Positions 1-9,329 of a DNA stretch of 64,000 nucleotides are shown piece by piece. The stretch's first letter is position 1. Every line of letters starts with the position of its first letter. Below the pieces are notes generated by a model. It was not told where the DNA came from, searched no databases, and saw only the letters and a program-made list of their open reading frames with translations. Source of the DNA: Kiloniellaceae bacterium (lineage in GTDB: Bacteria > Pseudomonadota > Alphaproteobacteria > Kiloniellales > J153); assembly GCA_021776095.1 (NCBI GenBank), contig JAJFGO010000021.1:248001-312000 (forward strand), read 5' to 3'. The position numbers and the translations under genes were made by a program.

Positions 1-1
1 G

Positions 2-874
2 GTCCTGCAAGTTCAGGCTGGCGCCGACGGTAAGGTCGCCGGCGTGCTCTATGCCGACAAAGACGGCAACCAACAGGTCCAGAAGGCGCGCGCGGTTTGC
101 GTCGCCGGTAACTCGATCGAGACGCCGCGCCTGCTGCTCAACTCGGCCAATGCGCAGCATCCCGACGGCCTGGCCAATTCCTCGGGCCAGGTCGGCAAGA
201 ACTACATGCGCCACATGACCGGATCGGTTTACGCGACCTTCGACCGGCCGGTGAATATGTACCGCGGCACCACCATGGCCGGCATCGTCACCGACGAATC
301 AATCAACGATCCCTCGCGCGGCTTCGTGGGCGGCTACGAGATGGAGACTCTTGCGCTCGGTCTGCCGTTCATGGCCGCGTTCCTAGACCCGGGTGCCTGG
401 GGCCGGGGCTTCGCCGCCGCCATGGACATGTACGATCACATGGCCGGCATGTGGTTGGTCGGCGAGGACATGCCCCAGGAAACGAATGCGATCACCCTGC
501 ACGGTAGCGAAAAGGACCAATTCGGCCTGCCAGTGCCGAACGTGCACTTCGACGACCACGCCAACGATATCGCCATGCGCAATCATGCCTTCAAGCAAGG
601 CTCGGCGATCTACGAGGCGGCCGGCGCCCTCACGACCATCGAGACGCCGCCCTATCCCTCGACCCACAACCTCGGCACCTGCCGGATGAGCGAGAAGGCA
701 AGCGACGGCGTGTGCAACGGCTTCGGCCAAACCCACGACATCGGCAATCTCTTCATCTCCGACGGCAGCCAGTTCACCACCGGCGGCGCGGAGAACCCGA
801 CCCTGACCATCGTGACATTGGCGATCCGCCAGGCCGACTACATGGCCGAGCAGATGTCTAAGGGCGCCATCTGA
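2..874 (+). CDS. GMC-family FAD-dependent oxidoreductase (3' part; start lies before the window)
   Basis: The reading frame is already open at base 2, so only the C-terminal ~290 residues are present and the FAD-binding N-terminus is missing. The visible part matches the glucose-methanol-choline C-terminal half. There is a substrate-domain stretch 'SIETPRLLLNS', then the active-site His segment 'STHNLGTCRM', then the final 'GGAENPTLTI' segment that holds the second catalytic residue (Asn) and closes the FAD site. Family members oxidise alcohols, sugars or sugar acids with a flavin. The overall look is nearest the gluconate/2-keto-gluconate dehydrogenase large-subunit branch, but the substrate cannot be read from this fragment. 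It is followed by a strong terminator, so it ends its transcription unit. The family call is firm and the substrate unknown. Confidence 0.9.
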   Translation, partial: VLQVQAGADGKVAGVLYADKDGNQQVQKARAVCVAGNSIETPRLLLNSANAQHPDGLANSSGQVGKNYMRHMTGSVYATFDRPVNMYRGTTMAGIVTDESINDPSRGFVGGYEMETLALGLPFMAAFLDPGAWGRGFAAAMDMYDHMAGMWLVGEDMPQETNAITLHGSEKDQFGLPVPNVHFDDHANDIAMRNHAFKQGSAIYEAAGALTTIETPPYPSTHNLGTCRMSEKASDGVCNGFGQTHDIGNLFISDGSQFTTGGAENPTLTIVTLAIRQADYMAEQMSKGAI

Positions 875-927
875 GCGAAACCCGGAGCCTCGGCTCAATC
901 TTTCCCTGTCAACTACCGAAACCTTGG

Positions 928-954
928 CCCCGGGGCATCGCCTCGGGGTTTTTT
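928..954 (+). terminator. Rho-independent terminator after the GMC oxidoreductase gene
   Basis: A 9-base-pair stem (bases 928-936 with 940-948, one G-T wobble) has a three-base loop ATC and is followed directly by six T residues (949-954). It sits 54 bases after the oxidoreductase stop codon and separates that gene from the multicopper oxidase gene. Confidence 0.9.
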
Positions 955-1031
955 ATCGGCCGCGAACATGAGCCCAACCCACTTGCCCAGTGAGGACAGA
1001 GAAACCATGTTAGGGGGTGGAGGAGATCGGC

Positions 1032-2462
1032 ATGACGAGACAGAACAGTGGCCTGAGCCGGCGCGGTTTTTTGGGTGTCTCCGCGGGAGCGGGGCTGTAC
1101 ACGGCCCTGCCGCAGACGGTCCGCGCCGAGGCCGGCGTGGTCGAGTACCGTCTTACGGCCGTGCCCGGGCGCGCGCGCCTCATCAGCCCGGAATTTCCCG
1201 AGACCGATCTGTGGACGTTCTCGGGAATCGTACCGGGCCCGCTCTTACGCCTGAAGCAGGGGGCGCGCCTGCGGGTTCTTATCGAGAACCGCCTGTCCGA
1301 GGCAACGACCGTGCACTGGCACGGCATCCGCCTGCCCAACAACATGGACGGCGTGCCGCACCTCACCCAGGCGCCGATCGAGCCGGGACAGCGCTTCACC
1401 TATGAATTCGATGTCCCGGACGCCGGCACCTATTGGTACCACCCGCATCTGCGCAGCTTCGAGCAAGTGGATCGCGGCCTCGCGGGCCCGCTCATTGTCG
1501 ATGAGCGCGAGCCGATCCGGGTCGACCGCGATATCGTCTGGACCCTCGACGATTGGCGCCTGAACAAACAGGCGCAGATCACGAACGACTTTGGCCATCC
1601 GCACGACATGAGCCATGCCGGGCGGATCGGCAACACGGTGACGATCAACGGCGTGGTGCCGGAGACCTTTGCCGTGCGCGCCGGCGAGCGGATCAGGCTG
1701 CGCCTCATCAATGTCGCCAATGCGCGCGCCTTCAGCCTGAAGTTCGAGGGCCACAAGCCGACCATCGTCGCGCTGGACGGGCAGCCGGTGACGCCGCATC
1801 CGGCGCCGGGCGGCCGGGTCACTCTGGGCGCCGCCATGCGCGCCGATATCGTGCTCGACGCCGAAGGCAAGCCGGGCGAAAGCTTTCAAATCGTCGATGA
1901 CTATTACAGCGAGGGCGCGTATCGCCTGGTCCGCCTGAATTATTCCGACGAGCGCCCGTTACGCGAAAGCCCGTTGGACGCACCGCTGGCGCTCGCGCCC
2001 AACACCATGCCCGAACCCGATATCGAAAACGCCGAGAAGCACTTCATCACGCTCGAAGGCGGCATGATGGGCTCGCTCAAGAACGCCATGATGGATGGCC
2101 GCAAGGTCGACCTGCGCGCGATGATGCACAACGGCAAGGCCTGGACGATCAACGGCGTGGTCGCGACCGGCCATGTCATGGAGCCGATGCTGACCCTGAA
2201 GCTCGGCCATACCTATATCCTGGACATGCGCAACCACACCAGATTCGCGCACCCCATGCATTTTCACGGCCATGCCTTCCGCGTGATCGCGCGTAACGGC
2301 TTGCCCAACACACACCGGGAATGGCTCGATACCGTGCTTCTGGAGCGCAGCGAGGGCGCCGAAGTCGCCTTCGTCGCCGATAACCCGGGCGACTGGATGT
2401 TCCACTGTCACATCCTAGAACACCAGATGGGCGGCATGATGGGCATCATCCGGGTGGTGTGA
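1032..2462 (+). CDS. Tat-exported multicopper oxidase (CueO/laccase-like)
   Basis: A 476-residue periplasmic copper oxidase that couples one-electron oxidation of a substrate (phenols, metal ions such as Cu(I)) to reduction of O2 to water. The N-terminus carries a twin-arginine signal (SRRGFLGV, residues 9-16), as expected for a cofactor-loaded export substrate. All four copper-ligand segments are visible: HWH (95-97), HPH (137-139), a HPMHFHGH segment, and the terminal FHCHILEHQM (about 457-466), with Cys459, His464 and Met466 as type 1 copper ligands. I chose ATG 1032 because GGAGGAG lies 6-7 bases upstream; an in-frame GTG at 1017 would overlap that ribosome binding site. The methionine-rich stretch near residue 345 (GGMMGS...MM) recalls the Met-rich region of CueO, so copper tolerance is a reasonable inference, not proof. 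Confidence 0.94.
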   Translation: MTRQNSGLSRRGFLGVSAGAGLYTALPQTVRAEAGVVEYRLTAVPGRARLISPEFPETDLWTFSGIVPGPLLRLKQGARLRVLIENRLSEATTVHWHGIRLPNNMDGVPHLTQAPIEPGQRFTYEFDVPDAGTYWYHPHLRSFEQVDRGLAGPLIVDEREPIRVDRDIVWTLDDWRLNKQAQITNDFGHPHDMSHAGRIGNTVTINGVVPETFAVRAGERIRLRLINVANARAFSLKFEGHKPTIVALDGQPVTPHPAPGGRVTLGAAMRADIVLDAEGKPGESFQIVDDYYSEGAYRLVRLNYSDERPLRESPLDAPLALAPNTMPEPDIENAEKHFITLEGGMMGSLKNAMMDGRKVDLRAMMHNGKAWTINGVVATGHVMEPMLTLKLGHTYILDMRNHTRFAHPMHFHGHAFRVIARNGLPNTHREWLDTVLLERSEGAEVAFVADNPGDWMFHCHILEHQMGGMMGIIRVV

Positions 2463-2491
2463 GAAGCAAACTTCACAACACGGGCAATCCC

Positions 2492-2809
2492 ATGTCGTAT
2501 GACGAGCTAATACTGGAAGCGATTTCTAAGCGCGCCTCTGTCGAGGTCGTGAGCTTGGTCGAAATTCTTTGGTATGTCGATGGCCGAAATAAGACCCTTC
2601 TCAACTATGACGAGGTGGACGGCGGTCTTCGAAGACTAATTCAGGACAAGAGAATAATTGAGGCAGATCACCTTCAATACCGAGTGCGTTCGGATGGCGA
2701 TGAGGATCGAAGCTTTTCTGGCCTGAATGGGCTGGAATATGAAGCTGCATTGACGGAATACCGCCGTCAGTTTTTCGCAGCCTATTCGGCGCTAAAAGAT
2801 GAGGCCTAG
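2492..2809 (+). CDS. Hypothetical protein, low-GC orphan
   Basis: I do not recognise this 105-residue protein. It is acidic, has no signal peptide or membrane segment, and looks helical. The middle (LLNYDEVDGGLRRLIQDKRI) resembles a small winged-helix or dosage-type helper domain, but I see no diagnostic motif. An in-frame GTG at 2459 would overlap the oxidase stop codon; ATG 2492 is preferred as the protein from there starts 'MSYDELILEAIS'. The ribosome binding site is weak in both cases. Base composition is clearly lower in GC than either neighbour, with many A/T-ending codons, which suggests recent acquisition. Confidence 0.6.
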   Translation: MSYDELILEAISKRASVEVVSLVEILWYVDGRNKTLLNYDEVDGGLRRLIQDKRIIEADHLQYRVRSDGDEDRSFSGLNGLEYEAALTEYRRQFFAAYSALKDEA

Positions 2810-2852
2810 CGGCCTTGAGACGTCATGGACCTTAGAGGATGTTACACGGGTA

Positions 2853-3779
2853 CTAACCGGAGACCGTCCCCATAGAAAAGGGCTTCAGCGCCTCGTAGAC
2901 TTCCGCATTGGCCGGCGTTTCGACGCCAAGCTCGGCGCCCAGGCGCACGATCTCGCCGGTCAGCCAATCCAGTTCCAGGCGCCGGCCGCGCTCCAGATCG
3001 ACCAGCATGGAGGGTTTCACGTGCCGCCCCAGGGTGCCGCTTTGCGCCATCAAGGTTTCGGCCAGGTTGTCATCCAGCGCGATGCCCTTGGCCCGCCCGA
3101 CCGCGGCGGCCTCCGCCATCATGGCGGCCAGGCGGTCCCGGCCGCCGGCATCGTCCAGCACCTCGCCGATGGGCGCGCGCTGGTAACACGCGGCCCCGGC
3201 GAGCGGCGCCAGAAACACGAACTTCTTCCAAATATCGTGGAGGATATCGTCAGAGACCTTGTGCTCGATCCCTGCGCTCATGCAGGCTGAGACCATGCAT
3301 TCAAGGCGCCAGGACTCGGTGCCGTCGAGCTCCGCGAAAGTAATTTGCGCGAGGCGGGAATCGTGCCGGATCACACCCGGCGATTCGATCACCGCGCTGA
3401 TCCGTGCTACACCGCCCAGGACGTACTGCGCCCCCAGGATGTCCGAAAGTTGCCGCGTCACCGAAACCCCGTTCTGAAACGGGATCACGGCCGTATCGTG
3501 GCTCAGCATCGGCTTGATTTGTTCCGCCGCCACCTCGACGTCCCACAGCTTGACGCAGAACAGGACGATATCGGCAGGGCCGATCGCAGCCGGGTCGTCG
3601 GTCACCTCGGGCTTGGCGATATGCAGATCGCCGAGCGGCGATTTGAGCGTCAGGCCGTCGCGCCGCATGGCCTCGCCGTGCGCGCCCCGCGCCACGAAAG
3701 CAACCTCGTTGCCGTCCGCCGCCAGGCGCGCGCCGAAGTAGCCGCCGATACCCCCGGCCCCGATGATCGCATATTTCAT
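2853..3779 (-). CDS. panE: 2-dehydropantoate 2-reductase
   Basis: NADPH-dependent reduction of ketopantoate to pantoate in pantothenate/coenzyme A synthesis; cytosolic. The 308-residue length is normal for the family. The N-terminus starts straight into a Rossmann fold with the dinucleotide motif GAGGIGG (about residues 7-13). The C-terminal half has the family signatures IWKKFVFLAPL (the Lys aligns with the catalytic Lys of E. coli PanE) and SMLVDLERGRRLELDWL. The frame is open well upstream (to 3980), but the chosen ATG gives the usual N-terminus with no extra residues. Several paralogues of this family act on other 2-keto acids, so the exact substrate is inferred. It is divergent from the GNAT gene. 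Confidence 0.88.
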   Translation of the reverse strand: MKYAIIGAGGIGGYFGARLAADGNEVAFVARGAHGEAMRRDGLTLKSPLGDLHIAKPEVTDDPAAIGPADIVLFCVKLWDVEVAAEQIKPMLSHDTAVIPFQNGVSVTRQLSDILGAQYVLGGVARISAVIESPGVIRHDSRLAQITFAELDGTESWRLECMVSACMSAGIEHKVSDDILHDIWKKFVFLAPLAGAACYQRAPIGEVLDDAGGRDRLAAMMAEAAAVGRAKGIALDDNLAETLMAQSGTLGRHVKPSMLVDLERGRRLELDWLTGEIVRLGAELGVETPANAEVYEALKPFSMGTVSG

Positions 3780-3902
3780 GTTTCGCGACTCCGCATTCAG
3801 AACACGGCCCTCACTGCAATTTTTCGACGCCCGCGACCTCGCCCCGAGATACAAGACCGGTGCCAGCTGATAGGCTGCGGATAACGGGGCCGCTAAAGAG
3901 AG

Positions 3903-4379
3903 ATGTTGTCCGAAATGCCGATCACAATCAAACACGCAACGCCTGAAGACGCGGAATGCGTCGCCAAACTCATCGCTCACCTCTTGACCGAGTTGTCGGA
4001 TGGCGGCCCTATCGAAGGCCTATCTACCTATACGTCGATCTGCCGGGATTTGCTCTCCGGCAAAGGGCGATATTGTGCCCTGCTTGCGCGGGACGGCGAT
4101 GACCGGCCGGTCGGTGTCCTAACCCTGTCGGAATGCGCCGCGGTCTATGCCCTGGGCATGTTCGGGGAAATCTCGGAGTTTTATGTCGCGCCGGATTTCC
4201 GCTCGGCAGGGCTGGGGCAGCGATTGCTCGATTGCGCGGCGGACTATGGCCGGACGCGCCGCTGGTCACGACTTGAGGTCTGCGCGCCGGACCTGCCGCG
4301 TTGGGCGCGCAGCGTGCAATTCTATGAGGCGAACGGATTCAGTAACGTCGGTCCGCGCCTCAAAAAACTGCTGCTATAG
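3903..4379 (+). CDS. GNAT-family N-acetyltransferase
   Basis: A 158-residue single-domain acetyltransferase using acetyl-CoA. It shows the GNAT order: an N-terminal beta-alpha unit (ITIKHATPEDAECVAKLI), a central beta-strand ending in 'EFYVAPDFRSAGLGQRLL' in which R-x-x-G-x-G/A forms the pyrophosphate-binding loop, and a C-terminal 'SVQFYEANGF' strand-helix. No substrate can be predicted. It is convergent with the aminotransferase gene, with 39 bases between the stops. A second in-frame ATG at 3915 is possible; the purine-rich AAAGAGAG directly before 3903 is poorly spaced for either start. Confidence 0.88.
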   Translation: MLSEMPITIKHATPEDAECVAKLIAHLLTELSDGGPIEGLSTYTSICRDLLSGKGRYCALLARDGDDRPVGVLTLSECAAVYALGMFGEISEFYVAPDFRSAGLGQRLLDCAADYGRTRRWSRLEVCAPDLPRWARSVQFYEANGFSNVGPRLKKLLL

Positions 4380-4418
4380 AGTCGCAGCTACACCGTCCAT
4401 AACATTACGGCTCGTCCG

Positions 4419-5732
<1,314 letters not shown>

Positions 5733-6284
5733 CTAGGGCCCGGCGGTCAATTGCCGGCGCAGGACCGAGGTGAAGAAATCCGTCTCCTCAGCACTGTCGG
5801 TGCCATGCCGCAAGAGGAAATCGGCGATGTCGCGGCCGGAATACCGCCCGAAAAGCCTGCCGCCGCGCAAGATCAACGTCTTCTGGGCCAGGGCCTCCGC
5901 ACTGGCATGGCAGATGCCGCAGCGGACCTCGAAACGGCCTCGGCCCTGGGCGATGCGCCGCAGGGCACCATAAATCGCGTCGATTTCGCTCTCCTCGGGC
6001 GCCCCGAAATGCCCGCGCATGAACGCACGCAAATCCAGATCGTCGGAGGTAACCAACGCGCCGGTGGCGGTCAACGACAGCCGTTCGCGCACCAAGGGGC
6101 CCGCCCGGTCATGACAGGCACCGCACTTGGCTTGAAACAGGCCGGGGCGCGGCGGCGCTTCGGCGCCGTAGGCCTCCCGGCGCTCCATGGTTTGCGCGCC
6201 CGCCGCGGTCACGGCCTGCCACACACCGCCCAACGCAAGGGCGAGAACGGCGGCGAATAGAATAGCCCGGTCAATCCCGGTCAT
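5733..6284 (-). CDS. Membrane-anchored or periplasmic diheme cytochrome c-like protein
   Basis: A 183-residue protein starting with an N-terminal hydrophobic segment (AILFAAVLALALGGVW, about residues 7-22) that is either a signal peptide or an uncleaved anchor. Two covalent heme sites follow: KCGACH (Cys54, Cys57, His58) and RCGICH (Cys122, Cys125, His126). Candidate distal ligands include several His and Met residues between the two sites. It looks like an electron carrier in the periplasm; the partner is unknown. ATG 6284 was chosen because it puts the hydrophobic segment at the N-terminus, although the frame is open to 6455. It is divergent from the sortase-substrate gene and upstream of aspC on the same strand. 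Confidence 0.82.
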   Translation of the reverse strand: MTGIDRAILFAAVLALALGGVWQAVTAAGAQTMERREAYGAEAPPRPGLFQAKCGACHDRAGPLVRERLSLTATGALVTSDDLDLRAFMRGHFGAPEESEIDAIYGALRRIAQGRGRFEVRCGICHASAEALAQKTLILRGGRLFGRYSGRDIADFLLRHGTDSAEETDFFTSVLRRQLTAGP

Positions 6285-6396
6285 GGCGATGCACCCGAAT
6301 GGGTATTGCGCCGCCAGCATAGCAGGGAACGCCGGCACGGCACACCGGAACCAGGTCAATACGCGCCGCGATCTTGCCGCAATGTTTCGCGGTATT

Positions 6397-6410
6397 GCCG
6401 CTTTTGCGGC
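6397..6410. other. GC-rich hairpin in the cytochrome/sortase-substrate divergent region
   Basis: GCCGC-TTTT-GCGGC forms a perfect five-pair stem within the 197-base divergent intergenic region (6285-6481), followed by more GC-rich dyad sequence. It is not followed by a T run, so a terminator role is unlikely. Function unknown. Confidence 0.35.
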
Positions 6411-6481
6411 GCGCCGCCGCCTCGGCAAATCGTCAGGCATGAACGGGTCGACCATTTCGCAATTTCGGGGGTCCGTATTTC

Positions 6482-8740
6482 ATGCCGCATGTAACCGACA
6501 ACCTTACCTTTACCGGTGTGTTCCCACCGCGCACCGTGGCCTTTTGCCGAAGTGCCGTGGCGACCGTTTTGGCCACCCTGTGCTTGGCGGTTTTATTGCT
6601 TTTGCTCGGCGGCCTCTTTGTCTTGGCGCCGACCCGCATATCCTTCGCGCAAACGCCGCAAAACACGGCCGAGGCGGTGCCGGCGGGGCTTTTCTTCCAT
6701 GCCGACAGGGAGGAGGCCGCCTTGGAGGCGCCGTTGCTCAAGTCCGAGGTGCAAATCGCGGTCAACGGCACGGTCGCACGGGTCAAGCTGCGCCAGCACT
6801 TCCTCAACCCAAGCACCGCCTGGGTCGAGGGTGTCTATGTCTTCCCGCTGCCGGAACGCTCGGCGGTCGACCGGCTTATCCTGTGGGTCGGCGAAAAGCG
6901 CATCAAGGGGCAGATCCTGGAGCGCGCGCAAGCCCGCAAGGCCTACGATACCGCCGCCGCGAAGGGCCAGCGCGCAAGCCTGCTGTCGTCCGAGCGGCCC
7001 AATGTCTTCACCACCTCGGTCGCTAACATCGGGCCGGGCCAAGAGGTCGTGGTCGAGATCGAGTATCAGGACGCGGCGCGCTTCGACGACGGCCTCTATT
7101 CGCTGCGCTTTCCCATGGTGGTCGCGCCACGCTACAGCCCGCCGGGGTCGCTCGAGATGGCGCAAGACGGGGCCACGGCCCTTGCGCCGGTCAGGGGCAC
7201 ACCCGGGCGAGGCCGCGACCTCTTCGGGCCGGTGCGCCATCCCGACGACCCGGTGCCGAGCCCGCTCAGCCTGAGCGTCGCCCTGGACGCGGGCGTCCCG
7301 CTGGCCGGGATTGAGAGCCCCTATCATGCGGTCAATATCCTGGAGACCGACGCCCGCCGCCGCCTGGTCACCCTGGCCGACGGGCCGGTCCCGGCCAACC
7401 GGGACTTCGTGTTGGAATGGCGGCCGGCCCTGGGCGGCGCGCCGCTGGCCAGCGTGTTCGCCCAGGAGGTCGCGGGCGACAGCTTTCTGCTGGTTACTCT
7501 CTTGCCGCCCGCTGGGGACCGCGAGGCAGTGGTCCGCCCACCGCGCGACGTGATCCTGGTGATCGACACCTCCGGCTCAATGCACGGCGCCTCTATGGCG
7601 CAGGCCAAGACCGCCGTGTTGCGCGCGCTCGCCGGGCTGCGCCCGGAGGACCGTTTCAATGTGATCCGCTTCGCCAGCGGCACCAGCAGCCTGTTCGGCG
7701 ACGTGCGGGCTGCCTCGGCTCAGAACCTGCGCCGGGGCGCGCGCTTCGTCGAGACCCTGAAGGCCGAGGGCGGCACCCAAATGATGCCGGCCTTGATCAA
7801 GGCCCTGGCCAAGCCCGCACAGGTCGGCCGTCTGCGCCAGGTGCTGTTTCTGACCGACGGCGCGGTTAGCAACGAGGCCGAACTGTTCGAAATCATCGCC
7901 GGTCTGCTGGGCGAAACGCGGCTTTTCACCGTCGGCATCGGATCCGCGCCGAACAGCTATTTCATGCGCAAGGCCTCGGAACTGGGCCACGGCAGCTTCA
8001 CCCATATCGGCAAGGTCGAAGAGGTTGCGGCGCGCATGGACAGCCTGCTGAGCAAGTTGGAGCAAGCCGCCCTGACCGGCCTCACCACCGCCTGGCCCGT
8101 CTGGGCGGAAACCGGGCCCGAGATCTATCCGTCGCCCCTGCCCGACCTTTACGACGGCGAGCCGGTCAGCTTCACCGCCCGCGTGCCGGGCATGGGGCTG
8201 GCCGCCCTAAAGGGCGCGCTCACCCTCGGCGGTCAACGCGGCGACCAAGGATGGTCCACGCCTTTGGCGCTGGACTCCCTGCACCCGGCCGAAGGGGTCG
8301 CGGCGATCTGGGCCCGGGCAAAGATCGCGCAGATCGAGGACGGTGTCTTCGCCGGGATCGATGAGGAAACCCGGCGCGCCGCGGCCCTCAAGGTCGCCCT
8401 GGACCACCGTCTGGTCACCAAATACAGCAGCCTAGTGGCGATCGACCCAGACCCGGTGCGCCCGGACGATGCCGCACTGCATAGCCAGGACATACCGCGC
8501 GCCTTGCCCGCCGGGTGGGACTTCGATCATGTCTTCGGCGCACAAGTCAAAGAGATGAAGCTGCGCGCCCTGCCGGCGCCGCTCTTGAAGACGGCGCCTT
8601 TCGATAGCGCGCCGATCAGCTTGCCGCAGACCGCCACCCCGGCGGCGCTGCACGCCCTGGCGGCGCTCGCCCTGGTGTGCGGCGGCCTTTACGTCCTGCT
8701 GCTGAGCCGCCGTCTGGGCCGGGCCCATGGCCGCGGCTAA
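6482..8740 (+). CDS. VIT/VWA-domain sortase substrate (marine proteobacterial sortase target protein)
   Basis: A 752-residue exported protein. Order of parts: N-terminal hydrophobic segment (about 24-50); VIT domain (about 75-205); von Willebrand A domain beginning at DVILVIDTSGSM with an intact metal-ion-dependent adhesion site DTSGS (362-366); a beta-rich linker; and at the C-terminus a sorting signal made of LPQTATP (714-720), a hydrophobic span (about 721-741) and a basic tail with RR. The overlap with a sortase gene directly downstream makes it the dedicated substrate. This substrate/sortase pairing is an established family in proteobacteria, and its cell-surface role is not understood. 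VIT/VWA proteins of animals (inter-alpha-trypsin inhibitor) bind matrix components, so adhesion or matrix binding is a plausible inference. Confidence 0.93.
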   Translation: MPHVTDNLTFTGVFPPRTVAFCRSAVATVLATLCLAVLLLLLGGLFVLAPTRISFAQTPQNTAEAVPAGLFFHADREEAALEAPLLKSEVQIAVNGTVARVKLRQHFLNPSTAWVEGVYVFPLPERSAVDRLILWVGEKRIKGQILERAQARKAYDTAAAKGQRASLLSSERPNVFTTSVANIGPGQEVVVEIEYQDAARFDDGLYSLRFPMVVAPRYSPPGSLEMAQDGATALAPVRGTPGRGRDLFGPVRHPDDPVPSPLSLSVALDAGVPLAGIESPYHAVNILETDARRRLVTLADGPVPANRDFVLEWRPALGGAPLASVFAQEVAGDSFLLVTLLPPAGDREAVVRPPRDVILVIDTSGSMHGASMAQAKTAVLRALAGLRPEDRFNVIRFASGTSSLFGDVRAASAQNLRRGARFVETLKAEGGTQMMPALIKALAKPAQVGRLRQVLFLTDGAVSNEAELFEIIAGLLGETRLFTVGIGSAPNSYFMRKASELGHGSFTHIGKVEEVAARMDSLLSKLEQAALTGLTTAWPVWAETGPEIYPSPLPDLYDGEPVSFTARVPGMGLAALKGALTLGGQRGDQGWSTPLALDSLHPAEGVAAIWARAKIAQIEDGVFAGIDEETRRAAALKVALDHRLVTKYSSLVAIDPDPVRPDDAALHSQDIPRALPAGWDFDHVFGAQVKEMKLRALPAPLLKTAPFDSAPISLPQTATPAALHALAALALVCGGLYVLLLSRRLGRAHGRG

Positions 8741-9329
8741 GCATTGGACCCTGGCCGGTGCCGGGGCCCTGCTGATCGGGGTCGGGCTCTGGCAAGCTGG
8801 CGAATCCGCCTATATCGAGGCCAAGGCCTGGCTCGCCCAGGGCCTGCTGTCCGAGGCCTGGGCCGCGACCCTGGACGGAGAGCGCCAAGTTAAGCCTTGG
8901 CCCTGGGCCGACACCTGGCCGGTCGCGCGCCTCCAGGTGCCAGCCTTGGGAATCGAACGGATCGTCCTGGCCGGGGCCAGCGGGCGCACCCTCGCCTTCG
9001 GCCCGGCCCACCTGGACGGCACCGCCCAGGCGGGCGCGCCGGGGCACGCGGTTCTAACCGGGCATCGCGATACCCACTTTCGCTTCCTGCGCGACCTGCG
9101 GCCGGGTATGGAGCTGCGCGTCCAGGGGTCCGACGGCGCCTGGCACAGTTACCGAACCGGGGGCAGCACGGTGCTGGACGCACGCCGGGCCCGTTTGAGC
9201 CAGGATCCGGGCCAGCGCGACCTGACCCTGGTCACCTGCTATCCCTTCGATGCCTTGGTGCCGGGCGGGCCCCTGCGCTATGCGGTTTCCGCGCGGGCCG
9301 AAGGCGTGCCGGCCACCGCCGCTCAATAG
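8727..9329 (+). CDS. Class GN sortase
   Basis: A cysteine transpeptidase of 200 residues that should cleave the LPQTA-type signal of the upstream gene product at the inner membrane. An N-terminal membrane anchor (about residues 7-24) precedes the sortase barrel. The catalytic triad is complete: His113 in TGHRDTHF, Cys171 in TLVTCYPF and Arg184 in GGPLRYAV. The gene overlaps its substrate gene by 14 bases, so the two are translationally coupled. At its 3' end it overlaps the convergent ggt gene by 7 bases. Sortases are rare in Gram-negative bacteria; class GN is the proteobacterial type. The nucleophile that accepts the substrate in a cell without a Gram-positive wall is unknown. Confidence 0.94.
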   Translation: MAAAKHWTLAGAGALLIGVGLWQAGESAYIEAKAWLAQGLLSEAWAATLDGERQVKPWPWADTWPVARLQVPALGIERIVLAGASGRTLAFGPAHLDGTAQAGAPGHAVLTGHRDTHFRFLRDLRPGMELRVQGSDGAWHSYRTGGSTVLDARRARLSQDPGQRDLTLVTCYPFDALVPGGPLRYAVSARAEGVPATAAQ

